From Zanthoxylum bungeanum (Eukaryota > Streptophyta > Magnoliopsida > Sapindales > Rutaceae): 64,000 nucleotides of DNA. Position 1 is the first letter of the stretch, and the number at the start of each line of letters is the position of its first letter. Positions 58,625 to 64,000 of the stretch are shown piece by piece. Both the position numbers and the translations under genes were made by a program. The DNA lies in NCBI GenBank assembly GCA_019454045.1, contig SKCR01032772.1, positions 1 to 64,000 on the forward strand, in the 5' to 3' direction. The notes beneath the pieces are model-generated. The model saw only the letters and a program-made list of their open reading frames with translations. It did not search any database and had not been told where the DNA came from.

Positions 58625-59480
58625 ATATTTCTTATTTTAAAATTTAATAAAAAAATTTATTGTAGATATCGGATTAATTATAAAGATTAAGTATTACATA
58701 TGATTTTTATTTTAATGAGAGATTATAATATTTTTTATTATTATATTAGGTTTCTTATTTAATAAATTATAATATTAATTAATTAAATTAATTAATAGGT
58801 TTCTTGTTTTAATAGTATATTATATTTTTATCTTGTAATAGGTTTCTTATTTTAATTTTATAATTTTATAATCTTATATAGATATTTTAATTAAAAAATT
58901 AATTATAGATCGATAGATATAAATATAGATATTGATGGGTTTCTTATTTTAATTTTATATTTTAATAATAAAAAATTAATTTTAGAGATATTTTAATTTT
59001 GTAATTTAATAAAAAAAAATTTAATTATAGAGATTAAGTGTCATGTATTTAATTAATAGGTTTCTTATTTTAATATGAGATTATATTTTTATTATAATAT
59101 GTTTTCTTGTTATAATAATGTCCTTATTTAATATATTTATTAATTTAATTTTATAGTTTAATAGTGTTTCTTATTTTAATAGAATAGTATAATATGTTTT
59201 TTTATTATAATAGAGTTCTTATAAAATTATAATATGTATTTTTATTATAATAAATATAATTTATTAATTTAATTTTATAATTTAAAGTGAGTCGCCATGT
59301 AGAGCGATAATAGAGTTATTATTTAATGGATTTATTAATTTAATTTTATAATTTAATAGTGTTTTTTATTTTAATCGAAAAATTAATATGTTTTCTTGTA
59401 TAATAGAGTTCCTATGAAATTATAATATGTATTTTTTATTGTAATAAATTTTTAATTTAATAGATTTATTAATTTTATTT
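57431..59480. other. Very AT-rich gene-free region
   Basis: Mostly A/T with frequent degenerate 'ggtttcttattttaat' and 'aattataatatg' repeats (58300-59480) and a (TA)n run at about 58590-58627. No gene or RNA. Confidence 0.6.
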
Positions 59481-60195
59481 TATAAAAACAAGCTCAAGGT
59501 CAAAATTAGTCAAATCGGATGAAACAAACCCACTAGCACAAGAAGCCCAATAGAGGAAAAGTTAGCCCACGAAGCTTGATACCACTTCGAGTCCGCAGGT
59601 CTTGAGAAACCACTATCAACCTCGCTGAAGCCACATGGAACGTGATCCTCCCGAGAGCATCCATGAGCTTAACTCATCCTAAGAAAGAGCTCGTAAAACG
59701 CATCCCAGGCCACTTGGACATCGCATACGACATATTTTTAAGGTCGTTGCTCGCAGATCATTTCATACGACCCAAAAGCCTTATGAAGTTCATAATGTTC
59801 TCAAATAGACCAATAAAGGGAAGAGAATCACCTCAATGCAGTTGTATTACCAAAGATCTCTCCCTCCAATTTAATATGGTATTAAATCACAATAAATCCA
59901 GGATAGTTATTACTCATGATTATCTCTAATTGTTATCATATTTTTGCTATTGAAACGCCCCCACAACACTATAAATAGGGGAAAATCCCATTATTTTGGA
60001 GAGAGATAACAAAACCTTACAGATGCTCTGCCAATTTTGTGAGAGAATTGTTAGCTTTTGAAACTTCTATCAGCATAATTAATAAATTTGACTCGTGGAC
60101 GTAGGCATTTGATTTGTATTCCACATTAAAAACAGTGTCTTATTCTCTCATTTTGTTTGACTTCGGTGTTAATCGGTTTTGACCGTCAACACATA
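59481..60195 (+). repeat. Probable solo or truncated LTR
   Basis: Composition jumps from AT-rich to mixed at about 59490. It contains CTATAAATAGGGG (59969-59981), a likely TATA box, then GACTCGTGGACGTAGGCATTT (60091-60111) as in plant LTR U5 regions, and ends GACCGTCAACA near 60191. No partner LTR or TSD identified. The 95-codon frame at 59642-59929 matches nothing recognised. Confidence 0.5.
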
Positions 60196-63100
60196 TATAG
60201 AGATGATATTCATACAAGAAAAAAATTATATAAAAAATAATTTCTCTATTTGACAAACTCTTTTTTGTCTTAAATACGTTTGTACAAATTTTTGTATTAG
60301 AGCAACTATTCTCAAAATCTCAAAACGTGCTGAGTTGGAATCCCATTCTAACTAAGGATTCTTGTGGTTCTGGATGATCCAGCTATAGGAGAACCAGGAA
60401 CGGAGAGCTTTCTTTTTTTGTAAATTTATCATTTTTGTAAATTTAATTCACTTCCATTATTGTATTGCTTTAATAATTCATTTATTTCCATTATTGATTT
60501 GCTTTTGTAGATACTGAATTTAAAGATAAATAATAATCAGATGGATTTTTTTTTTTATTCCTCTGCAAGATAGAAATGAATATATTATGGAATAATTAAA
60601 GATTTATTCTTTTTTATCAACTAAATTTCATAGTTTATAAATCTATATTTCAAGAAAGGTTTTTTTTTTATTATTATTATTTTGTGAGAAGGAAGAAACT
60701 TTATTAACCATAGGTTAAATTAGCTAAAATTATGACATATATTCAAATCTTGATAATCTAATAGCCTTGGATAAAGAACAATGTATTAATTAAGTGAATA
60801 TTAATTTATCAATAAGCTAATAAATTAGTCATATATAAATACATTTTACGGAATAAAAGATTTGTCGTGCTTAAAAAATAGTCAATGATCTTCTTATTGT
60901 TAACATATTGACTATCTTTGTAACATCCAGTCAAAAGACATGATACTATCGACAAATGACAGGTTGTCTCATCACCTTCAGCCTCAAACTACGCACATAT
61001 CATTATAGGTACACATATACACAGTAACCATATCAAACACCTTTATTATGCATATTTTATTTACAAACATAAACACATTTAACCGGCGTCATGGCCTGAC
61101 ATAATAATTATATACACATCCACATGGGCCCAGACATTGAATACCTTCAGACTGTGATGTTAATGTTGGAGTTGGTGCTTGGAGCGCCAATTCGAATAAT
61201 GTATTATACATTTTATTATTTATTAATAAAATAACTATATTTTCATTTCATAGTTTATTAATGATATTATCATCATGCTTATTAGATTGGTGTATATATA
61301 TATGGTAAGAATGACATCGACCTTAGAATATTATTGCAGTAATATTGGACACTAGGTGGTCCGATATTGGGATAAATATTACTATTATAAACTATTCTTA
61401 AAGTAAATAATCATAGTTGTTGGTTTTGGAATACGGTCGAATTTCTATAACCTAGAAGACTAGCACATGTCCTATATTGGAATTGGAGTTTCAATGGTTT
61501 AACCATATATATCATGAGTTTTGGAAATTCATATAGACGTGTGAGTATTGGTTGGACCGAATACTGAATGACTCACAGGTGATTCCTAATAGTTTGAAGT
61601 ACACACCACCATCAATAGGAATCTCATCGAGTCGAGTAGCATATTTAATCCTCTGATTATAAGATAACATTGATTTTATGTGAGATCATCCACACTTTGA
61701 TGTCATGTATGTCAAAAATCTTTCATGGTATGGCCTTTAGATGTTCATTGGGTGTGGACCGATGCACACAGTAATCAAGTGTGAAGCAATATAGGATCTG
61801 TCGACCCGTATGTGTACCATAAGGGGTTTAAGTATCCATGTGAGTAAAGTTACGATTCTTAAAATTTTGGCCAAAGTTGATCACCTAGGGTGGATCGCAT
61901 CAGTTATGAATAATCGATGACATGTCGACATGACATATGCGCCTCTGAAACTTGACGATGTATTCTATGTTTCCTAAGCAGAATTCGGATAGCCTACGAC
62001 AAATGGATTGTTAAACATATGTGATGACCTCGACTTGTATAGTTCAGAAAGGTCGTTCGTGTTCTTCGCGAATTCGGAGATGGCTGAATTGCGTACATAT
62101 TAGCTAGGCTTATATAACGAACGTGTCTGAATTTAGAGAGTCCCAATAAGAATTGTACTCGTTGAGCACTTGGGCAGCTGATTAATTTTGATAAAATATA
62201 ATATTCGATATTATAATTATCAACCAAGATAATCAAGTGTTATTGGATAACATTGATTATTTACTTTAACCTAATTGGATTAATTGATTTAATTCAATAA
62301 TTACACAAATATTTAATTGTAAAATCATAATTATCTATACCATTTGAGAATATTATGGTAATTGTAAGTATGTAATAATAGGTGGTTTTGGCTTGATTTA
62401 ATTGGATTAAATCAAAGTGGTGACATTGAACTAATCCATTTCCTAATTCTTGTCTTGATTTATTTGGATTAAATTAAAGTGGTATACAATGAAGATTAAT
62501 CACACATAATTATACATATCTGAACAAATTAGATTAAACCCACCTAAAAATTGATTACAAGTTTTATTAATTAAAAATTACCTAAGTTTTGCTATAAATA
62601 GCGAGCTTTAAGAAGGTTTTAATTAAGAAAAGCAAAAGCTTGAGAAAGCTAAATACAAGCAAGAATTAAAGAAATTAGCCTAAGTTAGAGAAGTGTTTAG
62701 AGAAGTTTTGTGAGGTCTCTACAACATTTCAATTAGGAGAAATCAAGATTGGATCTTGGGGTGAAGCTTGCTAGCATTGGAATCAAGAGTAGATATTGGA
62801 GTCAAGCTTGCTAATCCTTGGAAGTTCTCCAAATATTTCAACAATGAGAAGTATATTAGATATTTGAATCAACCTTGTTAGGTAAGTTTGATTTTCTCCA
62901 AAAGCTATATTTTTCATTAGTGAGACATATAGTGTTGAATTATGTATTAGATACATAATGTTGAAATTAGGCTTATTAATTGTGTTAGGATGCTTTGGAA
63001 GTATAAACACAATATGCTTGTAATTGAGTCATAATATTTATGTTAAACATAAACATAAAATTAGAGTTTGGAACTCTAGATTAAAGCTTAGAGCTATGGC

Positions 63101-63379
63101 TACCATTCTAGAATCATTTGACCATATTTGGGTGAGCTAGAATTGATCATGAGACATTTCTTATTGGGATTCTAATTTGGTTTTTGTTTTGGATTCAAAA
63201 TTTACGCAAGTGTGTATTTAGAATAAATTTATGTTTTTATAAAAAATTGATATTTTGAAAATTTTGATTTTTGTTCTATTAACATGTGTTGATGTTGGTT
63301 TTGATGTTAAAAATTAATTTTTGGTGTTTTTGAAGTGTTTAGAGAGAGTTGGAAGCAATTAGGATAATAGACCATAATT
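60196..63379. other. Gene-free region, possibly LTR-derived in part
   Basis: No gene recognised. The 61150-62900 part is less AT-rich and non-coding, with GCTATAAATAGCGAG at 62591-62605 (TATA-like), so it may be an old solo LTR, but no repeat partner, primer site or TSD supports this. Confidence 0.4.
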
Positions 63380-63416
63380 CCTTCAGCTCTCTGGAAAATT
63401 TACAGAGAGCTGAAGG
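63380..63416. other. Perfect 14-bp hairpin
   Basis: CCTTCAGCTCTCTG and its exact reverse complement CAGAGAGCTGAAGG flank a 9-nt loop. Too short for a typical plant miRNA precursor; role unknown. Confidence 0.7.
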
Positions 63417-63469
63417 CACATTTGAAACAAAATAATTTTTTGTTAAAAAAAAAATGAGTAATGGGCGCT

Positions 63470-63700
63470 ACAACAATTATCACAATAGAGATCGAGACAT
63501 CTCACAAACCGATCGAGGCATCAGAGGATCGTGGGTCCAACAACCATGACAACAGAGATCGAGACATCTCTCAACTCTCACAAGCCACCAAGGGGCTTGA
63601 GTTCCCATTTTCATCTCAACTCTCACAAGCCACTGAATGCCCATTTTCATCTCAACTCTCACAGCCACCAAGGGGCTCGAGTGCCCATTTTAGCTATGGA
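63470..63700. repeat. Short interrupted tandem repeat
   Basis: 'tctcaactctcacaagccac' with 'aaggggct.gag' and 'cccattttca' recurs three times (about 63570-63690), and 'agagatcgagacatctc' twice (63485, 63551). Open in both strands by chance. Confidence 0.6.
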
Positions 63701-63868
63701 AATTCAATCGGTATTTACAGACGATTTTTTTTTATTGGTAAAAATTATAATGACAATCATTTACCGACGGAATTATTCAATCAGTATTTTATCAACAACT
63801 AAATTCACCTATGAATTTTCATCATTTACTCACTGAGTATTTACTTATTTCTTTAAGTGAGTATGTTA

Positions 63869-64000
63869 TAAGGGTATTCGCGGTGCGGTTCAGGTCGGTT
63901 TTTTCGTTTTACACTTCAAACCGTGCGGGTTGGCGGTTTGGAAAATTAGAAACCGAAACCACAAATTTGATAAGGAAAATCACGGCGGTTCGGGTCGGCG
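63869..64000. mobile_element. Left end of a hAT-like element, cut by window edge
   Basis: Starts near AAGGGTATTCGCGGTGCGGT, a hAT-like terminus, followed by repeated GGTTCGGGTCGG/GCGGTTTGG blocks. The right end lies outside the window. Confidence 0.45.

Noticed and set aside
59642..59929. 95-codon plus-strand frame as a gene
   Set aside because: Lies inside an LTR-like segment with a TATA box downstream of it; no recognised domain.

Overview
The window is nuclear DNA of a flowering plant, probably a eudicot. The evidence is two intron-rich plant genes with GT-AG introns, plant Ty1/copia and Ty3 retrotransposons with the usual plant primer-binding sites, hAT and Mutator MITEs, and AT-rich intergenic DNA. 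There is no bacterial gene organisation and no CRISPR array.

Layout. 1-4.8 kb: gene-free, with an LTR-like remnant and a 373-bp hAT MITE with a perfect 8-bp target duplication. 4.8-38.6 kb: one old, decayed copia element on the minus strand, short LTRs at 5593-5784 and 38413-38608, opened by four later insertions. These are a gag-only (TR-GAG type) retrotransposon (6405-12227, TSD AGGAT), a 1.03-kb hAT element (13686-14714, TSD CTAAAAAG), a 13.9-kb Ty3 Tat-lineage element with 2.9-kb LTRs (15311-29204) and a 6.7-kb coding-free LARD-type element (29922-36623, TSD ATTGT). Removing them brings the copia protease, pre-integrase, integrase tail, RT and RNase H pieces back into order.

38.7-42.2 kb: an intact eight-exon LHT-family amino-acid transporter (minus strand, 437 aa), whose stop codon lies only 137 bp from the copia LTR. 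44.2-56.6 kb: an intact 15-exon Mediator subunit 25 gene (minus strand, 823 aa) with vWA, ACID-type and poly-Q regions. Between them lie a 71-bp tandem repeat and a Mutator-like MITE with a 9-bp TSD. 56.6-64 kb: very AT-rich gene-free DNA with an LTR fragment, a perfect 14-bp hairpin and the edge of another hAT-like element.

The most interesting signal is a 92-nt module present five times with no length change: twice in each LTR of the Ty3 element and once, in sense orientation, downstream of gag in the unrelated TR-GAG element. The two versions inside one LTR differ by 11 transitions, of which six form three compensatory base-pair exchanges. G-U pairs occur on the sense strand only, which points to a conserved folded RNA. 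The same LTR has two copies of a 17-bp G-U-rich hairpin and three tandem copies of a twin mini-hairpin. Coordinates and pairings were read by eye; no alignment, folding or database search was run.
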